Shown piece by piece: positions 1 to 8,256 of a DNA stretch of 64,000 nt (position 1 is its first letter; the number at the start of each line of letters is the position of its first letter). The notes under the pieces were generated by a model. The model was not told where the DNA came from and ran no database searches. It worked only from the letters and a program-made list of their open reading frames with translations. The stretch lies in IMG/VR virus record IMGVR_UViG_3300050015_000878, positions 1 to 64,000 of that record; one strand, written 5' to 3'. This stretch comes from a virus. The position numbers and the translations under genes were made by a program.

Positions 1-40
1 TATTTTTTACCAATTTTCCACAATTCAAACAATTATTCAT
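1..40 (-). CDS. Partial Cys-rich protein, N-terminus only
   Basis: A leftward gene starts with ATG at 40 and runs off the window edge. Only 13 residues are visible, MNNCLNCGKLVKN. The CxxC pair resembles the zinc knuckle opening many phage HNH homing endonucleases; the HNH gene at 57665 also starts with a CLNCG motif. A GTATTTATA late-promoter motif lies 13 nt upstream, which supports a real start. Function is inferred from the CxxC pair alone. Confidence 0.45.
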   Translation of the reverse strand, partial: MNNCLNCGKLVKN

Positions 41-53
41 AATACATATTTAT

Positions 54-62
54 TATAAATAC
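54..62 (-). promoter_or_regulatory. Late promoter motif GTATTTATA
   Basis: Core GTATTTAT on the coding strand, 13 nt before the partial gene starting at 40. Confidence 0.6.
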
Positions 63-141
63 TGCGGACTTTTAAATCGAACCATAGTTTTCAAAGAACA
101 TTATAAGGTAAAAAGGATAATTCGTTTGTTATTTTTGTTTT

Positions 142-210
142 AAACAATGAGGTTTCGACACCCCAACATTCTGCCTGAAAAGCGGACACTCTACTTTGAG
201 TTAATTGTAT
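142..210 (-). tRNA. Degenerate tRNA-Glu(UUC)-like fold
   Basis: On the minus strand the 69 nt can fold as a cloverleaf: acceptor ATACAAT/ATTGTTT (6 of 7 pairs), D-stem ACTC/GAGT, anticodon arm TCCGC-TTTTCAG-GCAGA (4 of 5 pairs) with anticodon TTC, 5-nt variable region, T-stem GGGGT/ACCTC. Against it: the D-loop is only six bases and lacks GG, the T-loop is GTCGAA rather than a TTCRANN loop, and no CCA is encoded. It may be a decayed phage tRNA or a chance fold. Confidence 0.3.
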
Positions 211-357
211 ACTGTAATAACGAACAGTTTCCTTTTGTATTTTAAATCTTGTTAAAGAACATTTGTCATTTCGGACGATGCAAACATAATACACTTTTAT
301 TTAACATGCAAGTGTTTTCTGAAAAAAATTAAAAATATTTTTACTATCGTCTGGGAT

Positions 358-366
358 TATAAATAC
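358..366 (-). promoter_or_regulatory. Late promoter motif GTATTTATA
   Basis: Leftward motif with no clear protein gene directly downstream. It would transcribe the tRNA-like element and possibly the partial gene at the window edge. Confidence 0.45.
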
Positions 367-406
367 GTAATAGTTTTAAAAAAGTTACAAAAAAATATAA
401 AAATTT

Positions 407-2437
407 TTATCTTAATCTTATATCTTCCTCATTTACACGCATTTTACCCAAGTAATCAAACACATGTTTTTGGTCAGAACTTACTTCATCGGGGTCAATT
501 AACAACTTTTTTTCTGCCTCACTAAGGTCAATTTTTTTCTTAGAAATCGGATTTTTATTCACATTGCTGACCATTTCGTGCACAGATTTTCGAACTTCTG
601 GCTCAATTTTCGGCTTAATATCTTCGAATTTTACCTCAGTTTCATTCGTGGCAGTAGTAAAAGTTTCTCCCGACCAATTTAATAACTCTGGTTCTACACC
701 ATCATTTACACCCTCACTTACACCATCATTTACACCATCACTTTTTTCAATAGGTTTGTCTTCAAGTATGAATTTATCGTCACTTGCTTCCTCATTTGCA
801 CCCTCATTTGCACCCTCACTTACACCATCATTTACACCATCATTATTATCTATTTCACGTGTTGAGATTCCCGGAGATACAAATTGTGAAGTATCTATGG
901 GTTTCTTTTCCTCGATATTTTCTGATTTTATATATGCACTTCTCAATAACTCGTCTTCCGCAGTTAATCCCCCTGCATTGCTTACAAGAGTATTAAATAA
1001 ACCACCCGGAGAATGAGATTCAATTGATTCTGCTTTTCCAGCTATTACATCTTCACTATATTTTTTCTTTACACTATATGTTGTACCTACATATCTTTCG
1101 TCAGTAATTTTAATTTCCATTGTATCGTTGTTAAAGATACAGTCTTTAAATGTCTGACCGTCTTTAGCAAACCTTGCCTTAATAATACGTATACTTGCGA
1201 GACTTGCTTCTTTCTGGTCAGGAGTTTTAGCTACCGACATAAAGAAGTGTGCTTTCTGTACTCTCTTGATGTTACCACCAGACTGATGCGCCTCAACGAG
1301 TTCAGCATCAAAACCTGAACGATTACTCTGAATTGCAGACCAACATGGAATGTCAAAATCACTTGCCATTGCTTCAAACGACTTAACAATTTGAAGTTCA
1401 GCCTCATTACGGTCATTGACTTTCTTGTGAGATTCTAAACAATCAAGATAGTCAAGTATAATAATATCGAATTTAATACCTGTTTTTTTCTGTTCTCTGA
1501 GAATCCAGTCTTTAATATCCGTCATTGTGGTATTTTCCTGGCTGAACTTTTTCACTTTAAGTTTACCCGGATTCATGTGTGCAATATGGTCATTTGCCTT
1601 TTGAAGTGCTTCGTCATTTCTTTCATCGAGTTCACTTAAAGGTATTCCTGTCCAAATAGTAACATGCTTTCTCTTAATTTGTTCTTCGGTATCCTCAAAA
1701 ATAATCTGACATACATTATAATCATGTGCACGTGCAGTATTGGCAATTTTAGTCAGTAATGTTGTTTTACCAACACCTGAAGGAGTCAAAATTAATCCAA
1801 TTTCGCCTTTACCCAATCCACCACCAGTAAGTGTGTCAATAACACCAACACCAGTAGGAATTGTTTTACGAAATTCTTTCATTAGTGCTTTGTCAAGACC
1901 CTCTGTTGCATCACTACCATTATCTTCTGTATTGCCGATAAGTGCAATTTTTTGCATTTTTTCGTCAAACTCAGGTAAGAAGGTCTTGCTACGAATCTCA
2001 CCTGTTTTTACTTTTGCAAGAACACCCTCTGCCCATTTGCGTATTTCTTGCTGTTTAATAAATTCAGTAGTTGCCTGTTGAACAACTATTCCATCGTGCA
2101 TTAAAGTCTGATTGAGAATTCTTTCATTCCACAACTTAACTCTTTCGATTACAGCAAAAAGTGATTCTTCCTCAATAACATTATTGGGAGATTTGAATTC
2201 GTTTATGGCTTGGATTACACTCTGATTCTGTAGATTAGGTACTTTACCGTATCTCTTGACGTATTCCAACATAATAAGGAATAACCTCTTTATGTTAGGG
2301 TCATCAAAGTATTCTACTGCTAAGATTGGTATTGTTCTCTCGGCATATTCTGGTTCAACCAGAAGTTGCCACAATAATTTTTGTTGAAATTCCGGACCTT
2401 TGTATGCCGTTAAGGTATTATCTAATTGTTCGCTCAT
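407..2437 (-). CDS. Replicative DNA helicase, DnaB/T4 gp41-like
   Basis: This is the ring helicase that unwinds DNA at the phage fork. An N-terminal helical domain (about residues 1-170) is followed by a RecA-fold ATPase with Walker A PSGVGKTT at 219-226, a downstream acidic motif FEDTEE near 247, and Walker B DIIILDYLD near 324-332. At 676 residues it is about 200 longer than T4 gp41. The excess is a hydrophilic C-terminal tail containing DGVNDGVSEG-type repeats (about 526-582). It lies downstream of the 203-residue gene at 2506 and in the same direction as RNase H, UvsX and SSB, so it belongs to the replication block. Confidence 0.9.
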   Translation of the reverse strand: MSEQLDNTLTAYKGPEFQQKLLWQLLVEPEYAERTIPILAVEYFDDPNIKRLFLIMLEYVKRYGKVPNLQNQSVIQAINEFKSPNNVIEEESLFAVIERVKLWNERILNQTLMHDGIVVQQATTEFIKQQEIRKWAEGVLAKVKTGEIRSKTFLPEFDEKMQKIALIGNTEDNGSDATEGLDKALMKEFRKTIPTGVGVIDTLTGGGLGKGEIGLILTPSGVGKTTLLTKIANTARAHDYNVCQIIFEDTEEQIKRKHVTIWTGIPLSELDERNDEALQKANDHIAHMNPGKLKVKKFSQENTTMTDIKDWILREQKKTGIKFDIIILDYLDCLESHKKVNDRNEAELQIVKSFEAMASDFDIPCWSAIQSNRSGFDAELVEAHQSGGNIKRVQKAHFFMSVAKTPDQKEASLASIRIIKARFAKDGQTFKDCIFNNDTMEIKITDERYVGTTYSVKKKYSEDVIAGKAESIESHSPGGLFNTLVSNAGGLTAEDELLRSAYIKSENIEEKKPIDTSQFVSPGISTREIDNNDGVNDGVSEGANEGANEEASDDKFILEDKPIEKSDGVNDGVSEGVNDGVEPELLNWSGETFTTATNETEVKFEDIKPKIEPEVRKSVHEMVSNVNKNPISKKKIDLSEAEKKLLIDPDEVSSDQKHVFDYLGKMRVNEEDIRLR
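690..850. repeat. 12-bp tandem repeats in the helicase gene tail
   Basis: Two short arrays (about 694-747 and 790-848) are built from the 12-bp unit TTTACACCATCA and variants such as TTTGCACCCTCA. The unit length is a multiple of three, so gain or loss of copies changes the helicase tail without a frameshift. The encoded peptide is a run of NDGV, SEGV and NEGA tetrads. Confidence 0.8.
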
Positions 2438-2505
2438 TAAAATGTATGTGTTAAGAACAGGAGGTCACTGAAAATTATCAGTAACCGCCCGTATGAATAC
2501 CCCAA

Positions 2506-3117
2506 CTATCGTCTCATTTTTCTGAGCAGTTCTTCCCGTTTTCCGGTAGAAAGTTCTCTGATTTGATTTATTGACATCCCTCTGACGTTGATTAAATCAT
2601 AATCGTCCCACATATTTTTAATATCGTTCCCTTTGATTTTTGTGAAAATGTCTTTTGTGATTTCTGTGACTGCATCAACCACATCAGTTGACCATCTTGC
2701 AACAGGATTAAAACCATCTACATAGAAAACTCTTTCTACGATAGGATTTTCGTTGATGTAGAAACCAATTTTACATTCTACGCCTCTTATTGTTTTTTCC
2801 TCGATTTGCTGGATGATTGCCTGTGGATTGTATCTCAAATCATTCTTAATTTGTGAAGGATATGATTCAAGAATGTCTTGATTAAAATGGTATAGGTCAT
2901 AGCAGGTATTACTGCCACAATCCCATAATATGTCGTACTTTTTTCTCGAAAGGGTTTTCTGCAACTTAGTAATTGCACGTGGAAGGATATCCCGAATGTC
3001 TATGGAATATCTTGTAAATGGGTTGAACTTATCTGCATCAAAAATTTTCTCACACAATAATACGTTACCTTGCATTAATGCAAATCTGAATGTATTGCTG
3101 TATTCTTTTTCGTTCAT
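2506..3117 (-). CDS. Hypothetical protein with internal duplication
   Basis: No family is recognised for this 203-residue protein. Two segments look like copies of one module: around residues 18-50 (VLLCEKIFDADKFNPFTRYS, followed by a D-I-D/I-L-P-AIT stretch) and around 123-155 (PIVERVFYVDGFNPVARWS, followed by a D-V-V-D-A-V-TEIT stretch). Both share a [CV]E[KR][IV]F..D.FNP..R[YW]S core. It sits between the exonuclease and helicase genes, so a replication or DNA-binding role is possible but inferred only from position. A TATATTTG -7 box lies at 3152-3159 upstream. Confidence 0.75.
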   Translation of the reverse strand: MNEKEYSNTFRFALMQGNVLLCEKIFDADKFNPFTRYSIDIRDILPRAITKLQKTLSRKKYDILWDCGSNTCYDLYHFNQDILESYPSQIKNDLRYNPQAIIQQIEEKTIRGVECKIGFYINENPIVERVFYVDGFNPVARWSTDVVDAVTEITKDIFTKIKGNDIKNMWDDYDLINVRGMSINQIRELSTGKREELLRKMRR

Positions 3118-3151
3118 GGGGTCTGTTATTTTTAATTGTTAATACTATGTA

Positions 3152-3181
3152 CAAATATAATGTGAATATGCCGAAGATGAA
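3152..3181 (-). promoter_or_regulatory. Weak host-type promoter before the 203-residue gene
   Basis: The minus strand has a perfect TATATTTG box (3152-3159), and 19 nt upstream TTC (3179-3181) stands in place of TTG. The start codon follows at 3117. Confidence 0.45.
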
Positions 3182-3189
3182 AGACTTTT

Positions 3190-4242
3190 TTATAATTTAC
3201 CCTTATTATTTTTATAATATTCGTTAAGTAGCTGTTTCTCATTCTCTATGACAACATAAAAAGGTTCTACGTAATTCGGAAAAGTGCCAGTGTATATCGT
3301 CAAGAACTCATCTTCCGTCATCATCTTAATCAGGTTTTTACTACCTCTGTCTGTCGGATTTAACGGCATTTTTAGCTGTTCGAGTTCTTCTCTTGCCTGT
3401 TCGTTTAAAAATGGTTCTCTGAGGTTAACTAATTTGTAATTCATTATAAGTCTGTCAACATTTGCCAAAAGACTTTCAAATACTTTCAATGGTTTTTGTT
3501 TGTTAGCAATGCGTTCCTTGTTAATCCTGTCGGCTTCCCGGCAAATTTCCCTTACAGTAAACTTTTTATACTGCATATCGGGGAAATGTTTAACGAGTGT
3601 ATCTTCTCCAACACCTGGAATTCCTTTAATATTATCTGCCTTGTCACCCGTAATTACCTTCATAATAAGCGAGTTAGTATAGTGGTGACCAAAGTTCAAG
3701 GAATAATTTGCCTTTGTGATTGGCATATCGATGTTTGCGAAAAGTATTGTAATATTTAAGTCTAATAATTGTCCGAAGTCCCTGTCATTAGTATAAAGAT
3801 AAATTTCTTCACGATTTTCATATTGCATACAATAAGCTGCAATTATATCATCGGCTTCGATATCATCTACCTCAATTTGTCTCAGAAATAAATCTTCGGC
3901 ATATGCTTTTATTCTCTGTCGTTGTTTTAAAATGGATTCTTCTTTCTCTGCTTCCCGTTTAATTTCGGCATCGCTCAATTCAATTTTTTGATGCCAACTT
4001 TTGTTTTTACGATTGGCTTTATACGCAGCGTCAATATGGTGTCTGTAGACACCACCGTTTTGACCGTCCCAGACTAAAACGACTTTATTGATTTTATGTG
4101 CTTTTATTAATTTGCGTACAGTTGTGAGAAAAGAATATAACCCACCAATATGACCAAACTTATTGGTGTGTACATCCTTTGCCCCGTTGAACGAGCGTTT
4201 CAACAGATAGGAAGAATCCACTAACAGAGTTCTTGTTCTCAT
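3190..4242 (-). CDS. 5'-3' exonuclease, T4 RNase H/FEN-like
   Basis: This 350-residue flap/RNA-primer nuclease would process lagging-strand primers. The N-terminal LLVDSSYLLKRSF provides the first metal-binding aspartate. Further acidic motifs are the D of VLVWDGQ, the EADDII cluster and TNDRDFGQLL. A helix-hairpin-helix DNA-binding motif follows (KADNIKGIPGVGEDTL). Length and motif order match T4 Rnh and the FEN/PIN superfamily. Its start overlaps the stop of uvsX by four bases (ATGA), suggesting translational coupling. Confidence 0.9.
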   Translation of the reverse strand: MRTRTLLVDSSYLLKRSFNGAKDVHTNKFGHIGGLYSFLTTVRKLIKAHKINKVVLVWDGQNGGVYRHHIDAAYKANRKNKSWHQKIELSDAEIKREAEKEESILKQRQRIKAYAEDLFLRQIEVDDIEADDIIAAYCMQYENREEIYLYTNDRDFGQLLDLNITILFANIDMPITKANYSLNFGHHYTNSLIMKVITGDKADNIKGIPGVGEDTLVKHFPDMQYKKFTVREICREADRINKERIANKQKPLKVFESLLANVDRLIMNYKLVNLREPFLNEQAREELEQLKMPLNPTDRGSKNLIKMMTEDEFLTIYTGTFPNYVEPFYVVIENEKQLLNEYYKNNKGKL

Positions 4243-5336
4243 CCTATTTCGAAGGTATCTTCTTTTGTGAAATCAGTGTACTTGTCGCCCAAGTCACCTA
4301 CTTCAACATCAGTTCCAAGAATATCACGGAAGAATCCAAGATTTTCCTTTTTATATGCTTCAATACTATCTTTGTCCGGAAGTATGAATCCGTGTGGGGT
4401 ACTTACTACCTTTCCTTCAAAGGAAATTCCACCAAGAGGTCCGTCAATTTGGTTTTTAGCAACGTTTACATTAGCCTCAATACCATATGCGATATCCCTG
4501 CTTTTGCTTGTAGCAGTTACTTTCTTAGCACCATGAGCAGCAATACCACCAAAATGATAGATTAGTCGTGAACCATAAAAGAATGTTTCACCACCTTTGT
4601 GTTTTACAACACCTGCACCCATACTGTCAATCCAGATTTTCTGTACGCCAATAACTGTATTGGTATACTTTTTACTTTCTTTTCTACTGTTTGGAATTGT
4701 GTTGTTGAGCATGTATTTGAAAGATTTCTCAAATGCTCCGGCATTCCACATGTTGTTATCTGAGGTATTTTTTTCTTGTGCATTGATTGATTTAATGCAA
4801 TCAAGCGTACCCAATGAGTCGATTGCGAACAATAAATCATACGGTAAATCACCGTTTTCCTGTTGGTCGATTAGGAAAAACATTGCTGCAGCCATATCTT
4901 CAATGGCAGCTTCTTTTCTTTTTGGGTCTTGTTTCTTACCGAATTGGTTAAGAAGATATTCGTTATCGATTAAAATAAAAAATTCGTTATCCCAATCGAA
5001 ACCCATTTTTCTTAAACGTTCATTTCCAAGGTTATTTTCAGTATCAATGATGACAGGTAATACTCCCATTTTCTGTGCACTTACAATGCCTTCACAAACT
5101 GCTGTTGATTTACCTGTATTACTAAAACCACGTGCCAATGAAACATATCCCTTTGGAAAGCCGGGAAGACCTGTTGATTGTTGTAATGCTTTTGAACTTG
5201 GAATCCATATTAATGGTTTGTCTGGAGAATCTTCTCCACCAATTTTTTTCTTGAAATCGTTTAAGGAAAAAGTTTTTTTTGCCGTAGGTTTCCTAACAGG
5301 AGCTGCAGGAACTCCACTTTCGTTATCTTTTGCCAT
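4239..5336 (-). CDS. uvsX: RecA-like recombinase, UvsX-like
   Basis: The 365-residue strand-exchange ATPase has Walker A GFSNTGKST near residues 70-78, a Walker B LLFAIDSLGTL near 164-174, and a RecA-like core ending in a short acidic tail. Function: loading on SSB-coated single strands for recombination-dependent replication, as in T4. The first 40 residues are basic and low-complexity. It lies downstream of the SSB gene with a GC-rich hairpin between them, and is coupled to the exonuclease gene by a 4-nt overlap. Confidence 0.88.
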   Translation of the reverse strand: MAKDNESGVPAAPVRKPTAKKTFSLNDFKKKIGGEDSPDKPLIWIPSSKALQQSTGLPGFPKGYVSLARGFSNTGKSTAVCEGIVSAQKMGVLPVIIDTENNLGNERLRKMGFDWDNEFFILIDNEYLLNQFGKKQDPKRKEAAIEDMAAAMFFLIDQQENGDLPYDLLFAIDSLGTLDCIKSINAQEKNTSDNNMWNAGAFEKSFKYMLNNTIPNSRKESKKYTNTVIGVQKIWIDSMGAGVVKHKGGETFFYGSRLIYHFGGIAAHGAKKVTATSKSRDIAYGIEANVNVAKNQIDGPLGGISFEGKVVSTPHGFILPDKDSIEAYKKENLGFFRDILGTDVEVGDLGDKYTDFTKEDTFEIG

Positions 5337-5363
5337 TTAATAAATTTGTTTAGAGTAAATTAA

Positions 5364-5384
5364 GGGGGAACATTATATTCCCCC
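5364..5384 (-). terminator. GC-rich hairpin between SSB and uvsX
   Basis: GGGGGAA (5364-5370) pairs with TTCCCCC (5378-5384) around a 7-base loop. No strong U-run follows on the minus strand, so it is more likely an attenuator or RNA-processing/stability hairpin than a full terminator. It could set a higher SSB:UvsX ratio. Confidence 0.55.
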
Positions 5385-5409
5385 TCAATTCGATTTAATA
5401 ATTTTTTCC

Positions 5410-6627
5410 TTAGAAAGGTAGGTCTTCGTAATCACCTGAAGGTGGAAGTTCTTCATTTTCATCACCTACAAGGTCCTCGTGCTCGTCATGAACTAAAGCA
5501 GAACCCGCATTTTCGGTAAGGTCAACAGAGTCTTCCTTGTACGTACCCACTGTTGTAGGTGTTATGTTTGCAATAGTTGTACGTGGTCCTTCTTCAAGGT
5601 CAGATGCGTATTCGAAGTTCTCGTCATCATCTGCATCGAGATTCTGCTTACGTGTGTTAGCAGCGAGTTCAAGGTCTGGACGACCAGGAAATACCCAATG
5701 CTTGTTACTTGCATCACTATCTTCCCAATATGGGTTAGTACCTGCAGCAACCATTTGAAGGAATTCCAACGGTGTGATTCCCGGTGCTTTCTTTGGTAAG
5801 AAAACTTGTCTCCATGAAGTTGTGTCTTCGAGCCACTGTCTTGCAACGATTGGGTCGCTGTGAAGTGGTGACTTAGCACGAGTACTCATGGCAGTAATTT
5901 GTTTGTAACTGATTTTGTTGAATTCAGTATCTGCCGTTGTTATACTGATATCAGTACCGTTAATCGGGTCTGCGAAACTTACACCATTCTGAGTGTTGAA
6001 GTCATCGAGAATCGGGAACAATTTATCAAGAGTACCTTGGTTCTTGAAATTATGTTTGAATCTCCAGAATTTAACACCGTCTTTTTCAGCACCCTTGTCG
6101 ATACCTTTGATGATGTAGAATTTTTTAGCATCCCATTTACCTGCCTCAATAAAAATCTCACGGTTTCTGTCCCATATGACTTTCTGTGCAGAGGTCAAGT
6201 CCTCTTTCTTAACTTTCTTAAGAGAAGGGTCTTGTGTTGCAAGAATTCTTTTTGCTTTTTCACAAAGCGGACATGGAGCAGGAATCATAATTTTGTTACC
6301 ATTTCCATCGAGCACTGGATTACCATCTTTGTCAACTTTGACAATTTTTGGGTCATTGTGTGCAGGGCAATAAACTTTCGCATATACCCTCTTACCACCA
6401 GCGATGGTCATAGGTACTGCATGGAAGAACGCCTCAACGAAAAAGAATTTCGTCTTGTACGGTAGAATCCTGAAAGTTTCTTTAGGTTTGCGGGGAGTGA
6501 AATACTTTGAAAGTATATCCTCTTTTGATTTGCGTTTGTTTTTTACTTGATTTTTCTGATAAGTACTAAACGCTTCTTTGAAATTTGACAAATCGCCACT
6601 TTGGGCATTTACATTTTGATTTTCCAT
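5410..6627 (-). CDS. Single-stranded DNA-binding protein, T4 gp32-like
   Basis: The 405-residue protein has a basic N-terminal region (KNKRKSKED near 30-37), an OB-type core interrupted by a zinc site (C87, H90, C119, C122) and a long acidic tail ending in DLPF. This is the organisation of gp32: zinc ribbon within the OB fold and an acidic tail that binds helicase, recombinase and polymerase partners. It heads the replication block. Upstream is a perfect host-type promoter overlapped by a late motif. Confidence 0.88.
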   Translation of the reverse strand: MENQNVNAQSGDLSNFKEAFSTYQKNQVKNKRKSKEDILSKYFTPRKPKETFRILPYKTKFFFVEAFFHAVPMTIAGGKRVYAKVYCPAHNDPKIVKVDKDGNPVLDGNGNKIMIPAPCPLCEKAKRILATQDPSLKKVKKEDLTSAQKVIWDRNREIFIEAGKWDAKKFYIIKGIDKGAEKDGVKFWRFKHNFKNQGTLDKLFPILDDFNTQNGVSFADPINGTDISITTADTEFNKISYKQITAMSTRAKSPLHSDPIVARQWLEDTTSWRQVFLPKKAPGITPLEFLQMVAAGTNPYWEDSDASNKHWVFPGRPDLELAANTRKQNLDADDDENFEYASDLEEGPRTTIANITPTTVGTYKEDSVDLTENAGSALVHDEHEDLVGDENEELPPSGDYEDLPF

Positions 6628-6677
6628 TTTGTTAATTAAATTACATTAAGTTATTTTTACAATATATAATTGTGCTA

Positions 6678-6708
6678 CAAATATAGCCTACATTAACTAT
6701 AAATACAA
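6678..6708 (-). promoter_or_regulatory. Host-type promoter for the SSB gene, overlapped by a late motif
   Basis: On the minus strand TTG (6706-6708) is followed by exactly 20 nt and then TATATTTG (6678-6685), matching the Bacteroidota TTG-N19/20-TAnnTTTG form. A late motif GTATTTATA (6698-6706) overlaps its -33 region, so the gene could be read by both host and phage sigma factors. Confidence 0.75.
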
Positions 6709-6745
6709 GGATTTTTAAAAATAAACTAAAAATCCGAAACTTTTT

Positions 6746-8179
6746 TTAAGGTAAAATACCATCATTAACGACTGTGAATGATAACGTTTGCTTGTTCTCA
6801 TAATAGTCGCCATTTTTTAATCTTATCTGCAAATAATAATCCTGCGGAATCAACCATGATGTGTCCAAATCGAAATCATAACCACTTGAAGTCCTATTAA
6901 CTTTAGTAAAAGGTATAATATCTATCTCATATTTTGCTCCGACTGTCGTAAATAGTCTATATTCAATATCCAAAGGTAAGAAATTACTTTGATTTGGGTA
7001 TAGTTCTTTTATACTCAGCCTGATTTTTCTGATATTTCCTGCTCTGACATTCTCTTTTTCGTTGATTCCCCAGAAATAAAAGAAATAATTTCTTGGGTCA
7101 ATCTGATTGCTCTGATTAAAGGTATAATACTTGTCTGCAGAGATAAGATAAAACTCACCATTGTATTCTGTAGTTCTACTATTAATGGTTACTGACCATA
7201 CATCACGGAATATTACTGCATCAGGATATGTTAGAGAATCAATGTTTATGTTTATTTTGTAAACACCCCTTGACACATGTGTGATTGAATCACCTGTAAG
7301 GGTCAGCACAAGATTATCTTCGTAATCATAAATGTCTACCTTATTTACTGTGATGTTTTGACTGAAGTTACCGACATTTACATATAGATAAAGGTCATTA
7401 TCCTTATCCATGTAAAAATAATTTCTGTCGTCCGTAATTTCGTCCGCAATAATTGTTTCAATGAAAGGTTCGTAAAAAGTATTTGTGTGTTTAGCATGAA
7501 ATGCAACTGCCTGTCTGAATTCAGTCTCTAATGCTTCGATATTATCGGGAAATTTAATTCCTAAACCAAAAGAACTACCCGTATATGCCGATGTTCCTGT
7601 ATAACCTGTACCAAAAAGTCGTTGATTAATGTAATGTGTAACGTCAATTTCCATATTTTCATTACCTGCCTCGAATCCCTGTGTACCGATTATCTGTGTT
7701 ACACCACTTATATATGCACCCGCAACTGTCCAACCGCTTGCTGTTGTTCTTGCGGTCCAGTTAGATGCCTGTTCGGGAATTACCGGAACAGGTCCTAAAG
7801 TAAATAAATCCTGTTTATCGGAATACGTAAAAACATAGCCATTACCTTCTCGCCAATCTTCGTTAACATTAAAAAGGTCTAAAGTAAAAGCTGCAGCACG
7901 GTCAATACCCATACTATATGACTTTTTTCCAATGAATTGCGGTGCATATGCAATAGTATTAGTCATATGTAATACGTGTCCGATAATCCTTTGTGGATTT
8001 ATTGAACCCTGTACAATTCTATCACGTAAACCCTGTAAATCAACATCAAAAATAAATCTACTAACCTTTGCATCGAATGTACCATAAGATATTTCGGTAA
8101 CGGGGTTCTGAGAGTTATTCGTAAGGTTACTTTCGATTAACGTGTTATTCTTGGAAAAATATGACCTGAATACTGACAT
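6746..8179 (-). CDS. Putative virion structural protein (477 aa)
   Basis: The family is not recognised. The protein is rich in aromatic residues, Asn and Thr, and looks beta-rich throughout, as in tail, baseplate or fibre proteins; no enzymatic motif is visible. It is preceded by its own late motif (8192-8200, 12 nt before the start) and by a strong terminator separating it from the prohead-like operon, so it is an independent late transcript. Its exact place in the virion cannot be read from the sequence. Confidence 0.7.
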   Translation of the reverse strand: MSVFRSYFSKNNTLIESNLTNNSQNPVTEISYGTFDAKVSRFIFDVDLQGLRDRIVQGSINPQRIIGHVLHMTNTIAYAPQFIGKKSYSMGIDRAAAFTLDLFNVNEDWREGNGYVFTYSDKQDLFTLGPVPVIPEQASNWTARTTASGWTVAGAYISGVTQIIGTQGFEAGNENMEIDVTHYINQRLFGTGYTGTSAYTGSSFGLGIKFPDNIEALETEFRQAVAFHAKHTNTFYEPFIETIIADEITDDRNYFYMDKDNDLYLYVNVGNFSQNITVNKVDIYDYEDNLVLTLTGDSITHVSRGVYKININIDSLTYPDAVIFRDVWSVTINSRTTEYNGEFYLISADKYYTFNQSNQIDPRNYFFYFWGINEKENVRAGNIRKIRLSIKELYPNQSNFLPLDIEYRLFTTVGAKYEIDIIPFTKVNRTSSGYDFDLDTSWLIPQDYYLQIRLKNGDYYENKQTLSFTVVNDGILP

Positions 8180-8191
8180 GTTACTTTTCTA

Positions 8192-8200
8192 TATAAATAC
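8192..8200 (-). promoter_or_regulatory. Late promoter motif GTATTTATA
   Basis: Sits 12 nt upstream of the 477-residue virion gene and directly downstream of the terminator at 8211-8235. Confidence 0.7.
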
Positions 8201-8210
8201 GAGCAAACAA

Positions 8211-8235
8211 AAAAGACTACTCGTGGTAGTCTTTT
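8211..8235 (-). terminator. Bidirectional rho-independent terminator
   Basis: A 10-bp stem (AAAAGACTAC/GTAGTCTTTT) with a 5-base loop and T-runs on both strands ends the operon 12404-8257. Confidence 0.85.
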
Positions 8236-8256
8236 TATTATCTGAAATATTGTATT

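Larger units (their letters stand above)
41..406. other. Intergenic region without a convincing protein gene
   Basis: The stretch holds two leftward late-promoter motifs (54-62 and 358-366) and a tRNA-like fold (142-210). A 67-codon leftward reading frame (91-294, GTG start) exists, but it translates the tRNA-like fold and its product is not protein-like, so it is not called. Confidence 0.6.

Noticed and set aside
91-294. Leftward 67-codon frame as a protein gene
   Set aside because: GTG start, product not protein-like, and it translates straight through the tRNA-like fold.
690-850. CRISPR array
   Set aside because: The 12-bp repeats are contiguous, coding and without spacers. No other regularly spaced repeats were seen in the window.
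4597-5340. Long rightward frame of 247 codons opposite uvsX
   Set aside because: Complementary shadow of a well-supported RecA-family gene; its product has no recognisable features.
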